Shown here piece after piece: positions 1-8,567 of a stretch of 64,000 nucleotides of DNA. The first letter of the stretch is position 1. The number at the start of each line of letters is the position of its first letter. This DNA comes from Paenibacillus xylanilyticus. Its GTDB lineage: Bacteria > Bacillota > Bacilli > Paenibacillales > Paenibacillaceae. Made by a program: the position numbers and the translations under genes. Where the stretch lies: positions 1,437,001 through 1,501,000 of the forward strand of contig NZ_CP044310.1 in NCBI RefSeq assembly GCF_009664365.1. The letters run 5' to 3'. The notes under the pieces are model-generated. The model did no database searches. It worked only from the letters and a program-made list of their open reading frames with translations, and was not told the origin of the DNA.

Positions 1-183
1 TATAAATATTCTTTTTTATACATTTACACATTAAATATCATTTTTTTGAACCAAATGTTTAATTGTGGAAAATATGAAGTGGCATAATAGCTTAATTTGA
101 ACTTTATTGGCAATGAATTATCTTATTAGATAGATATAGGCTCTCTCTAGATAACATATTCTACACTCAAAGGAATGAGGCAA

Positions 184-1851
184 ATGATGAAAATCATAAA
201 ACTGCTAGGTTTATTCGCATTATTATCATATATAGTTCAAGCGAGTACTGTTAGTGCTTTAAATGCTAGTAATAAAATAGAAATTTATGCATACAACCCA
301 TTCATAGTTGAAAATAGAGGTGGGGCCACGAACTTGCATAAATTTACTGCTATGGAAGAAGGAATGTACACTCTTTTAGTTAACCCTAACTACCCTTTGG
401 ATGAAGAAAGTTATTCAACCGTCACAATATATCCCGATAGTAGTAGAAAGAATCCTATCGCACAACAGATGGCATACAATAATGAAATTGTTTTCTATAT
501 GGTCAAAGGAGAGACTGTATATATTGAAATATCGCCTGTCATATCTTCAATTGCATTACTTGGGAAAAATCCGAACTATCAATTACATAATGGCTGGAAT
601 ATCTTTGAAGGAAATGCGAAGTCAAAAATTATTGAATACACTCCCTCAGAAACGAACGAGTATTTTTTAACATATGGACCATATGGAGGCCTAGGTACAT
701 TCTCAGGAAACATTGAATTATCCATTTCGTTGAATGAAAACTTTCAAGATATAATACAATCTGGTTCCGAAATAAATCTCACTCTAACAAAAAATACAAA
801 GTATTATATCAAAATTAAAGACTTGAATAACAGTTATAAATATCTAAGTGGCAGATTAGATTTAAGTACTGACCCTAAGACGGAAGTACTATTTGAAGAA
901 ATACCAACGGATATCTCCATAAGTAATGGGAAATATAGAGAGTTCAGTTTTATTCCAAGTGAATATGGCATGTATACTTTTTTAACAGATTATTATGGGG
1001 GAATAATAGGAAATAGTCAGATGGATACGGAAATATTACTTTATGATCGCAATCATAAGTTATTAGCAGCAAACTCTGACAAAGTGGATCAGGCAAATGT
1101 TTTTTCAGAAATAAGTACTTCGCTTTCCCCTAAGGAAAAATATTTCCTTAGGGTAGAGGGGTATGGAAAAAGAGCAATGGATGTAAGAGTACTTGTTACT
1201 TATAGCGAAGATGAAATTAATCCTACTCCTCCCAAGCTTATTCTATCAAAGGATGGATGGAGTAAAGAACCTGTTGTTATAAATCTGACGCATGGAAATG
1301 ACACTGGGAGCGGAGTGAGTGTAAGTTATATATCAATTGATGGTGAGAACTCATTCCCATATAGTAGACCAATAACTATCTATAAAGAAGGAGTTACTAA
1401 GGTTAATGCTTCTTCGATGGATTACTGGGGAAACACAAGCGTTTCAGCTACCACAGAAATCATGATTGATTTAACACCTCCTACCGCTCCGAAAATTTTA
1501 GTTGAATCATTAGTTAAGAATAAAACAAGGTTATCCCTTACATCGGGTGATGACCAATTGAGTGGAATCTTACGAAATGAGTACAAAATGGGAATGAATG
1601 GTGATTGGAAAGAGTATAAAGGTACGATTGAAATAAAGAGAGGGTCGGTAGAGGCAATTTACGCTCGTTCAATAGACAAAGCCGGCAATATTAGTAGCAC
1701 TAATAATCTTAAACTTCGATTTCAATATAATTATGAATATGATGAGAATGGGAAGTTGACAGCAATTATAGATGATGATAGCAAAAAGAGTATTTATAAA
1801 TATATTTATGACAAAAATGGGAATTTAATAAGAGTAATTGAAAATTTTTAG
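184..1851 (+). CDS. Secreted AT-rich protein with Ig-like modules and C-terminal YD (RHS) repeats
   Basis: About 555 aa. It opens with a signal peptide (Lys-rich start, hydrophobic LLGLFALLSYIV, cleavage near STVSA). Residues about 30-345 look like three beta-sandwich modules sharing an aromatic-Gly-Met-Tyr/Thr pattern similar to bacterial pre-peptidase domains. Two Ig-like modules follow (about 350-430 and 431-508, each with a D-x-x-G-N-x-S ending), then two YD repeats (YDENGKL, YDKNGNL) right at the C-terminus. The ATG at 175 lies one base after AAAGGA (168-173), so ATG 184 or 187, behind AAAGGA and GAGG, is the better start. Base composition is clearly more AT-rich than the rest of the window, suggesting acquisition. 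YD repeats usually belong to much longer RHS/Wap proteins, so this may be a short RHS-like surface protein or the N-terminal remnant of one. Function unknown. Confidence 0.8.
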   Translation: MMKIIKLLGLFALLSYIVQASTVSALNASNKIEIYAYNPFIVENRGGATNLHKFTAMEEGMYTLLVNPNYPLDEESYSTVTIYPDSSRKNPIAQQMAYNNEIVFYMVKGETVYIEISPVISSIALLGKNPNYQLHNGWNIFEGNAKSKIIEYTPSETNEYFLTYGPYGGLGTFSGNIELSISLNENFQDIIQSGSEINLTLTKNTKYYIKIKDLNNSYKYLSGRLDLSTDPKTEVLFEEIPTDISISNGKYREFSFIPSEYGMYTFLTDYYGGIIGNSQMDTEILLYDRNHKLLAANSDKVDQANVFSEISTSLSPKEKYFLRVEGYGKRAMDVRVLVTYSEDEINPTPPKLILSKDGWSKEPVVINLTHGNDTGSGVSVSYISIDGENSFPYSRPITIYKEGVTKVNASSMDYWGNTSVSATTEIMIDLTPPTAPKILVESLVKNKTRLSLTSGDDQLSGILRNEYKMGMNGDWKEYKGTIEIKRGSVEAIYARSIDKAGNISSTNNLKLRFQYNYEYDENGKLTAIIDDDSKKSIYKYIYDKNGNLIRVIENF

Positions 1852-1872
1852 ATGTTTTAAATTTTTCTTGAC

Positions 1873-1914
1873 AAAAAGTTAATCTCTCTTTTATAGGAGA
1901 GGCTAACTTTTTTT
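1873..1914 (+). terminator. Intrinsic terminator after the YD-repeat gene
   Basis: Inverted repeat AAAGTTA-TCTCTC / GAGAGG-TAACTTT around a short AT loop, followed by a T-run, starting about 20 bases after the stop codon. Confidence 0.85.
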
Positions 1915-2399
1915 AATATTTTATATAATGCTGAGATGGAAATGGTAGTAGGTTCTTTATTTTTTAGTAAAAGGATCTAAATTAACATCCTTTTGATGAG
2001 TTTTGACTTTGTTTTTAATACTCTAATTATAAAATGAAATTTGTATGGAAAATCAAAATGCTTTTTTGTTGGAATATTGAAAAAAGTGGATGGACTAATA
2101 TTAGGAACAGACTAGATATCCTTTCGTTTTGAATTGATAATTATGTAGTGTCTAAGTTTTGCGCAGCGTATTCAGTTTAAAAATATAACATAATAAGTTA
2201 GATATTATTTGTTTTCATGTGGGAATCAGTAGTTTTTAAAATATATTTCGTAAATGAGATCTCCTTATGAAATATTTCATGTCAAAATACGTAATTATTA
2301 TTTACACCCAGTAAAAGTTCAGTTATCTTATATTTGAACCAATGTACAAGCTCTTTGAACAAATGATTGCAAATTCAATACATGGGGGTAGGAAAAAGG
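1915..2399. other. AT-rich intergenic region before the nuclease gene
   Basis: About 480 bases without a convincing reading frame. It carries only AT-rich sequence, presumably including the promoter of the downstream nuclease gene. I could not single out one -35/-10 pair over others. No repeat, RNA gene or mobile-element end was recognised. Confidence 0.5.
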
Positions 2400-5300
2400 A
2401 TGCATATTAAGCAAATAAGGAGTTTGCTCAGATTATTCTTGGCTATGGTTCTGCTGATCACAGGGGCTATTCCGGCTGGATTATTCAGCAGTAAGGCAAC
2501 TGCTGCGGACGAGCCGTTAACGGTTGCTCAGGCACTAGAACTTGATTTCGGAGTGTCAAACATTTCAATCGAAGGATATGTCGTAGGAACTTACAGTAAT
2601 GGTCCAAATGTGAGGCTGAACCCTGATTTCACATTGGATACCAATTTTGCTATAGCCGATAGCCCCGAAGAAACAAATATCAGCAAAATGATGCCTGTAC
2701 AGGTACCCACCTCTGCTCCCCGAAGTATCTTCGGCCTGAAAAGTAATCCTTCCCTGCATAAATCCAAAGTTCGTATTAGCAATGGTAACATAGCTGAGTA
2801 TTTCAGCTCGATAGGTATACACTACAATAACTCAACTACCTTCCAACTTATTGATGAGACGCCTGAAATCAAGGTGGCAAACGTCACCGCTAATCCCTCC
2901 TCAGGTACGGTTCCGGCTGGAGCAAAGGTTACTCTTGCAACAACTACAGTTGGTGCCGCAGTCTACTACAAGCAAAATGGCGACACCGATTATCTCCCAT
3001 ACACCGTACCCATTACAGTAAATGATGCAACTTATATTGAAACTTACGCAGCAAAAGACGGTCTGGAAAATAGTGATGTTACCAATTTCGATTATACGAT
3101 CGTGAATAATACTCCGATCTCCATCTCCAGTGCCAGGAACCAATTGGAGAACACTCCGGTTACCGTTCAAGGGATTGTAACCTACAGCGAGTTATCTGGA
3201 AGTGTATCGAACCTATACATTCAGGACGACGATGCCGGGATCGTAGTTCGGGGCAATGCTTCTGGTGTGGAAGTCGGTGACCGAATTGAAGCCCGCGGTC
3301 CAATTACGATATATAACGGCCTTGTACAAGTAGAAGCAAGTAAATCCGGATTTCAGGTTGGATATATTCAAACTGTCGAAAAATCACAGAGCATACCTTC
3401 ACCTGTAACAATCAACGCATCCCATTTTACTCCGGGTTCTGGAGGACAGTATGAAGGAATGCTTGTCGAAGTAAACAATATTAAGGTGACAAAAAGCAAC
3501 ACACCAACTTACACTGCGACAGATGAACAAGGTGGGGAAATGCTCATCTATGCCAAAAATAGCCCTTCGGCTCTTTTAGTAGGCAAAACATATCATAAAG
3601 TGACAGGGGTCCTGACTTACCATTCTACGTATGGTCTGGAATTGATTCCTCGAACGGCGTCGGATATTCTGGAAGACCTCCTCTCCGTAACAGCCAGCAC
3701 ACCTTCGGGGGGGATTGTGAAGGGAACTGAAGTCACGTTGTCTTCGCCGTATGCAGGTGCACAAATTTTTTATACACTGGATGGTTCTGAACCAACTGTT
3801 GATTCGAACGCATACACGCAACCGATCAAGATAATTGAAGATCAGACTATAAAAGCTGTTGCTGTTGCGGATAGCAGAGTAAGCGCCACCTTTTCTTTTG
3901 AGTATACTGCGGTGGATCGATTGAATGGTGTACGTATTCACGAAATTCAAGGTGCAACTCATCATTCTATCTATGATGGTCTGAAAGTTCAGAATGTAGA
4001 AGGTGTGGTTACCTCTGTAGTTAACGCAGATTCATTCTATATGCAATCCTTACCTGGTCAGGAAGATGGAAATCCAGCAACTTCTGAGGGGATCCTAATC
4101 TATAAGAAAGATCATGGAATGAAAGTCCGGCATCAACTAAAAGTTTCGGGTCAAGTCAAAGAGTATGCGGCAAGTGCGTCTGATTTGCCAACCACTGAAA
4201 TTGTGGCTTCTGAGATTACATTGGAACAACCCGATGCTGAATTACCGCAACCTGTAATTATTGGGAAAGGCGGCCGTGTTATTCCTAATATCATTGATTC
4301 GGATGGATTGGGTCAATTCAATCCGGATGTGGATGCCATAGATTTTTATGAAAGTCTGGAAGGCATGCTTATTCAGTTAAATGATGCTACTATTCTTGGA
4401 CCTTATTCCTACAATCCTGGACTAGCAGTGACGGTTGATAACGAACCTAATAATCCAATGCAGACTCCGGCAGGAGGGTTGATCTTGCGTGGAGACGGAG
4501 CGGGAGAATTTGAGAGTTCATTGAATCCTCAACGCTTGTTCATTAATAAAAAGCCTTCTCAAGCTGTGACTACGGGTGATAAATTTACAGGGCCGATTAA
4601 TGGTGTGCTTTCTTATTCAGGTGGTAATTATAAAGTCACCTTGGAAGGCGACTTGCCTCCAATTACGTCCAGTGGTTTGAAGCAGGCAATAACCTCACTT
4701 GAGCCGCAACAAGAAAAGTTGACTATTGCTACGTTCAACGTAGAGAACTTCAGTAAAAAGGATGCAACACGTGGAAGTAAAATTGGTAAGATTATCGTTA
4801 ACAATCTAAAAAGTCCTGATATTATAGGAATAATGGAAGTTCAGGATAACGATGGCGCAACAGATAGCGGAAACACAGAGGCGAGTGAAAGTTTCAAAAC
4901 AGTTCTTGAAGCAATTAAAAGTAATAATGGCCCAAGTTATCAATATACCGATATTGCACCGCTAAATAATATGGACGGCGGCTCAACTGGCGGAAATATC
5001 CGTGTAGGTTTTCTGTTCAATCCCGAACGGGTATCATTAAAAACAGGTGCCAAGGGTGATGCAACTGGGGCTCTGGCTATTGATTCAAATGGGAATCTTT
5101 CGCTTAATCCAGGACGAATTCAGCCGAATGATATTGCATTCGATGCATCCAGAAAACCACTTGCAGCAGAGTTTGAATTTAATGGTGAGCGTGTAATTGT
5201 TATAGCTAACCACTTTAATTCTAAGGGTGGGGATTTAGCGCCATTTGGAAATATTCAGCCTGTAACCCGCAGCAGTGAAGTACAGCGAGCGCTGCAAGCG

Positions 5301-7955
5301 ACGATAGTTAATGATTTTGTAACCGAACTGATAAACAAAGATCCTAACGTTAATGTAGCTGTACTTGGAGATTTCAACGACTTCCAGTTCTCAAAAACAC
5401 TGAATATTATTGAAGGCAATGAACTGGACAATCTGGTGAATAAGCTGCCAGAAAATAAACGTTACTCCTACATCTATGACGGTAATTCACAAACACTGGA
5501 CCACATTTTGGTGAGCAAAAATCTGTCTGAAACAGCAGCCATTGAAGTGGTGCATGTGAATGCGGATTTTGAAACAGCTGATGGACGCGTCAGTGACCAT
5601 GATCCACTGCTTGCACAGCTGAGCATTGGAAGTAACGCAGAGGAAGGTGACTTCAACCTTCGTGTATTGCATACCAATGACACGCACGCGCACTTGGATA
5701 ACATTCCTCGCCGCGTAACGGCGATCAAAGAAACACGTAACGATAACACCTTGGTGCTGGATGCCGGGGACGTGTTCTCTGGAACCTTGTATTTCAATCT
5801 CTTCAACGGTCAAGCGGATCTGGAATTCATGAACATGATCGGATATGACGCAATGACCTTTGGTAACCACGAGTTTGATAAAGGGACTGGCGTGCTGAAG
5901 CAATTCATTGAGAAAGCGGAATTCCCATTCGTAAGTGCCAATATCGACTTTACGAAGGATGCCAACTTGGGCAGCTTATACAAAGATACCATTGGTCAAC
6001 CGGCTGAAAAGGCTGAGATCTATCCGGCTATCATTACGGAAGTAGACGGCGAGAAGGTGGGAATCTTCGGCTTAACGACGACAGATACCGTATCTCTGTC
6101 CTCACCGGGAGATGATCTGAAGTTCGAGAATTACATTGCAAGTGCACAGGCAACCGTTGCCATGCTGGAGCAAGAAGGCATTAACAAAATTATTGCACTG
6201 ACTCACCTGGGATACTCGGAAGACCTGAAGCTGGCTGAAGCTGTGGAGGGCATCGATATTGTAGTCGGAGGTCACTCGCACACGATTCTAAGCGAGCCGG
6301 TAGTGGTCGAGACTCATGCTGAACCGATTTTGGTTGTCCAAACGGGAGAATATGATGTTTCCCTGGGTCAATTGGATGTCACGTTCGATGCAGAAGGTGT
6401 GTTGAAAACGTGGAACGGCAAATTGCTGAGTCTGGATGCGAAAGATTCTGCGGGTAATTATGTATATCAAGATGACCCGGCAGCAAAAGCAAAGCTGGCA
6501 GAATATGCACCACAGCTGGAAGAGTTCAAGAAAGAAGTCATCGGCAAAACGAACGTATTCCTCGATGGAGAACGTGGTAACGTACGCAAGCAGGAAACCA
6601 ACCTGGGTAACCTGATGACAGACGGCATGCTGGAAAAAGTGAAAGCCATCGTCAAGGAAAACGACGTGAAAGGATATGTGGCCATCCAAAACGGCGGCGG
6701 TATCCGGGCATCGTTCCAGAAAGGTGACATTACGTTGGGTGATCTGCTCACCGTTATGCCATTCGGTAACAACCTGTCTGCACTGAAAATGACAGGTAAG
6801 GAAATTACAGCTGCTCTGGAAAATGGTGTGAGCGGTGTGGAAACAGGAGAGGGACGCTTCCCGCAAGTATCGGGCATGCGCTTCTACTACGATTCCACCA
6901 AACCAGGTGAGAAAATTGATTCTGCAACCAATACCGTGACGCAAGAAGGTCAACGCGTAGTGAAAGTGCAAATCAAAAATGCGGATGGTACGTACACAGA
7001 TATTGATCCAAACGGATACTACATTGTGGCGACCAACTCCTTTATGGCTGGCGGCGGAGACTTCTACCGCGCCATGAGAGCAGCGAAGGATGACAACCGC
7101 TTCTATGAACTGAATCTGGTGGACTATGAGATTTTCCATGAGCATTTGGATCGGGTGGGTGTAGTTAATCAGACAACAGAAGGACGCAGTACGGATCTGA
7201 AAGGATCTCCGCTTCCGGGTGAAGGAAACGGAAGTAATCCTGGTAATGGTGGAGGCAACAATGGTAGCAATCCGGGCAGTGGCAATAGTGGTGGGGGCAC
7301 AACAACACCGACTACACCAACGACACCGGAAACGCCAACCAATCCGACAGAACCAACGACACCAACAACGCCATCTGTTCCGGGTAATGGAAATGGCGAT
7401 GGAACGACAACACCGAATCCGGGTGTCATTCTTAAGGATATCGGTAATCACTGGGCAGCTGCTGCAATCCAGGAAGCCATTTCCCGGGGAATTGTTAACG
7501 GGTATGCAGACGGTAATTTCCGTCCTAATGCTCCGGCTACACGTGCTGAATTTGCAGTCATGCTAGCAAGAGCATTCAAACTTCCAGCCAGCAACAAGGC
7601 GTTAACGTTCAAGGATGCGAATAAAATCCCGGCGTGGGCACAATCCTTTATAGCTCAGGCGGTTGAACAAGGCATTATCAGCGGATACACTGATGAGACA
7701 TTCCGTGCATCAGGCAAAGTATCACGCGTGGAAATGACAGTCATGCTGGTAAGAGCACTGGGACTTCCGATTGAATCCAATGCAACGTTAAGCTTCACAG
7801 ATGCACATAAAGTTCCGGCATGGGCAGTTCCTTACATTGCTGTAGCTTATGAAGCCGGATTGGTTAAGGGCTCAGGCAATAACATGTTTAATCCGCTTGC
7901 GAATGCAACCCGTGCAGAAGTGGTGACGTTGTTGATCTCGGCAAGTGAACTATAA
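2400..7955 (+). CDS. Giant SLH-anchored extracellular nuclease / 5'-nucleotidase
   Basis: About 1851 aa, exported and probably held on the S-layer. Order: signal peptide (1-35); DUF6359-like module (about 36-155); chitobiase/HEX C-terminal-like beta module (160-235); OB-fold DNA-binding module as in YhcR-type nucleases (245-340); second HEX-like module (427-503, GAQIFYTLDGSEPT); second OB-fold (530-600); endonuclease/exonuclease/phosphatase domain (774-1070, IATFNVENFS, GDFNDF, SDHDPL); metallophosphatase 5'-nucleotidase (1087-1593, HTNDTHAH, FGNHEFD, GGHSHT, NGGGIRA); Gly/Asn/Thr/Pro linker; three SLH repeats (1677-1851). The chain could turn extracellular DNA into nucleotides and then nucleosides plus phosphate. 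ATG 2400 is preferred over the upstream TTG 2367 because GGGGGTAGGA lies about 6 bases before it and the signal peptide starts there. Single gene with its own terminator. Confidence 0.92.
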   Translation: MHIKQIRSLLRLFLAMVLLITGAIPAGLFSSKATAADEPLTVAQALELDFGVSNISIEGYVVGTYSNGPNVRLNPDFTLDTNFAIADSPEETNISKMMPVQVPTSAPRSIFGLKSNPSLHKSKVRISNGNIAEYFSSIGIHYNNSTTFQLIDETPEIKVANVTANPSSGTVPAGAKVTLATTTVGAAVYYKQNGDTDYLPYTVPITVNDATYIETYAAKDGLENSDVTNFDYTIVNNTPISISSARNQLENTPVTVQGIVTYSELSGSVSNLYIQDDDAGIVVRGNASGVEVGDRIEARGPITIYNGLVQVEASKSGFQVGYIQTVEKSQSIPSPVTINASHFTPGSGGQYEGMLVEVNNIKVTKSNTPTYTATDEQGGEMLIYAKNSPSALLVGKTYHKVTGVLTYHSTYGLELIPRTASDILEDLLSVTASTPSGGIVKGTEVTLSSPYAGAQIFYTLDGSEPTVDSNAYTQPIKIIEDQTIKAVAVADSRVSATFSFEYTAVDRLNGVRIHEIQGATHHSIYDGLKVQNVEGVVTSVVNADSFYMQSLPGQEDGNPATSEGILIYKKDHGMKVRHQLKVSGQVKEYAASASDLPTTEIVASEITLEQPDAELPQPVIIGKGGRVIPNIIDSDGLGQFNPDVDAIDFYESLEGMLIQLNDATILGPYSYNPGLAVTVDNEPNNPMQTPAGGLILRGDGAGEFESSLNPQRLFINKKPSQAVTTGDKFTGPINGVLSYSGGNYKVTLEGDLPPITSSGLKQAITSLEPQQEKLTIATFNVENFSKKDATRGSKIGKIIVNNLKSPDIIGIMEVQDNDGATDSGNTEASESFKTVLEAIKSNNGPSYQYTDIAPLNNMDGGSTGGNIRVGFLFNPERVSLKTGAKGDATGALAIDSNGNLSLNPGRIQPNDIAFDASRKPLAAEFEFNGERVIVIANHFNSKGGDLAPFGNIQPVTRSSEVQRALQATIVNDFVTELINKDPNVNVAVLGDFNDFQFSKTLNIIEGNELDNLVNKLPENKRYSYIYDGNSQTLDHILVSKNLSETAAIEVVHVNADFETADGRVSDHDPLLAQLSIGSNAEEGDFNLRVLHTNDTHAHLDNIPRRVTAIKETRNDNTLVLDAGDVFSGTLYFNLFNGQADLEFMNMIGYDAMTFGNHEFDKGTGVLKQFIEKAEFPFVSANIDFTKDANLGSLYKDTIGQPAEKAEIYPAIITEVDGEKVGIFGLTTTDTVSLSSPGDDLKFENYIASAQATVAMLEQEGINKIIALTHLGYSEDLKLAEAVEGIDIVVGGHSHTILSEPVVVETHAEPILVVQTGEYDVSLGQLDVTFDAEGVLKTWNGKLLSLDAKDSAGNYVYQDDPAAKAKLAEYAPQLEEFKKEVIGKTNVFLDGERGNVRKQETNLGNLMTDGMLEKVKAIVKENDVKGYVAIQNGGGIRASFQKGDITLGDLLTVMPFGNNLSALKMTGKEITAALENGVSGVETGEGRFPQVSGMRFYYDSTKPGEKIDSATNTVTQEGQRVVKVQIKNADGTYTDIDPNGYYIVATNSFMAGGGDFYRAMRAAKDDNRFYELNLVDYEIFHEHLDRVGVVNQTTEGRSTDLKGSPLPGEGNGSNPGNGGGNNGSNPGSGNSGGGTTTPTTPTTPETPTNPTEPTTPTTPSVPGNGNGDGTTTPNPGVILKDIGNHWAAAAIQEAISRGIVNGYADGNFRPNAPATRAEFAVMLARAFKLPASNKALTFKDANKIPAWAQSFIAQAVEQGIISGYTDETFRASGKVSRVEMTVMLVRALGLPIESNATLSFTDAHKVPAWAVPYIAVAYEAGLVKGSGNNMFNPLANATRAEVVTLLISASEL

Positions 7956-8059
7956 TTAGAATCTGTATTAAAGAAGTTAAGCTTCCCAATCAGAAACAAA
8001 TCAGGTTTGTTCAAATCCCTACAAACCACGAATGAGTTTAACTTCTAGCACTCGATTTG

Positions 8060-8096
8060 AACGGCTTGCAGATCACAATCTGTAAGCCGTTTTTTT
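8060..8096 (+). terminator. Intrinsic terminator after the SLH nuclease gene
   Basis: AACGGCTT-CAGAT / ATCTG-AAGCCGTT stem with a CACA loop, followed by a run of seven T. Confidence 0.9.
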
Positions 8097-8168
8097 ACTA
8101 TTTAATTACTGTTCATTTTCACCATGAGCGAGTATAGTAAACAGGATTATAATGGAAGGAGTGATGAT

Positions 8169-8381
8169 GTGCAGGATCAACCGATTTTACTTGCATTGGT
8201 TGCCATAATCGCAGGAATTTTCAGCATGTTGGGCGGTATGAAGAATTGGGATTGGTTTATGAGTACCTTTCAGGCAGGGCTTTTCGTGAAAACGATTGGG
8301 CGACAGGCAGCAAGGGTAGTGTATAGCATTTTGGGTATCGTACTCATTACAATTGGTGTCTTATTGTTGCTTATTGGATAA
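8169..8381 (+). CDS. Small two-helix membrane protein, Imm17-like
   Basis: About 70 aa with two hydrophobic helices (ILLALVAIIAGIFSML; VVYSILGIVLITIGVLLLLIG) around a loop with NWDWF and GRQAARVVY. That pattern resembles the Imm17 immunity-protein family, known mainly by sequence from polymorphic-toxin loci. Start: GTG 8169 is chosen over ATG 8124 because GGAAGGAG (8154-8161) sits 7 bases before it, and the extra N-terminal residues of the longer form would run through that site. No toxin is adjacent. The nearest RHS-like gene is the YD-repeat protein at the window start. The family call is by pattern only, and it could simply be an uncharacterised membrane protein. Confidence 0.7.
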   Translation: MQDQPILLALVAIIAGIFSMLGGMKNWDWFMSTFQAGLFVKTIGRQAARVVYSILGIVLITIGVLLLLIG

Positions 8382-8500
8382 GGTAGTAGTTCAGTTTAAA
8401 GTATACATACCTGCATAGCTCCATTAGAAATGCATCTCAAATGTAGATCCAGCCTTAAGGAAATCAGTTTGCTCTAATTCCAGAAAAAACAAGTATATAC

Positions 8501-8535
8501 AAAAGACCACCGATAAATTTATCGGTGGTCTTTTT
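8501..8535. terminator. Bidirectional intrinsic terminator
   Basis: Perfect stem AAAGACCACCGATAA / TTATCGGTGGTCTTT ending in T-runs on both strands. It separates the Imm17-like gene from the convergent betaine transporter operon. Confidence 0.92.
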
Positions 8536-8567
8536 ACCATAATCAGGTTTAAACATCTCAAAATGGT

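Noticed and set aside
6288..7451. 387-aa open frame on the minus strand
   Set aside because: Antisense to the 5'-nucleotidase and linker; Cys/Arg-rich low-complexity stretch, no start signal.
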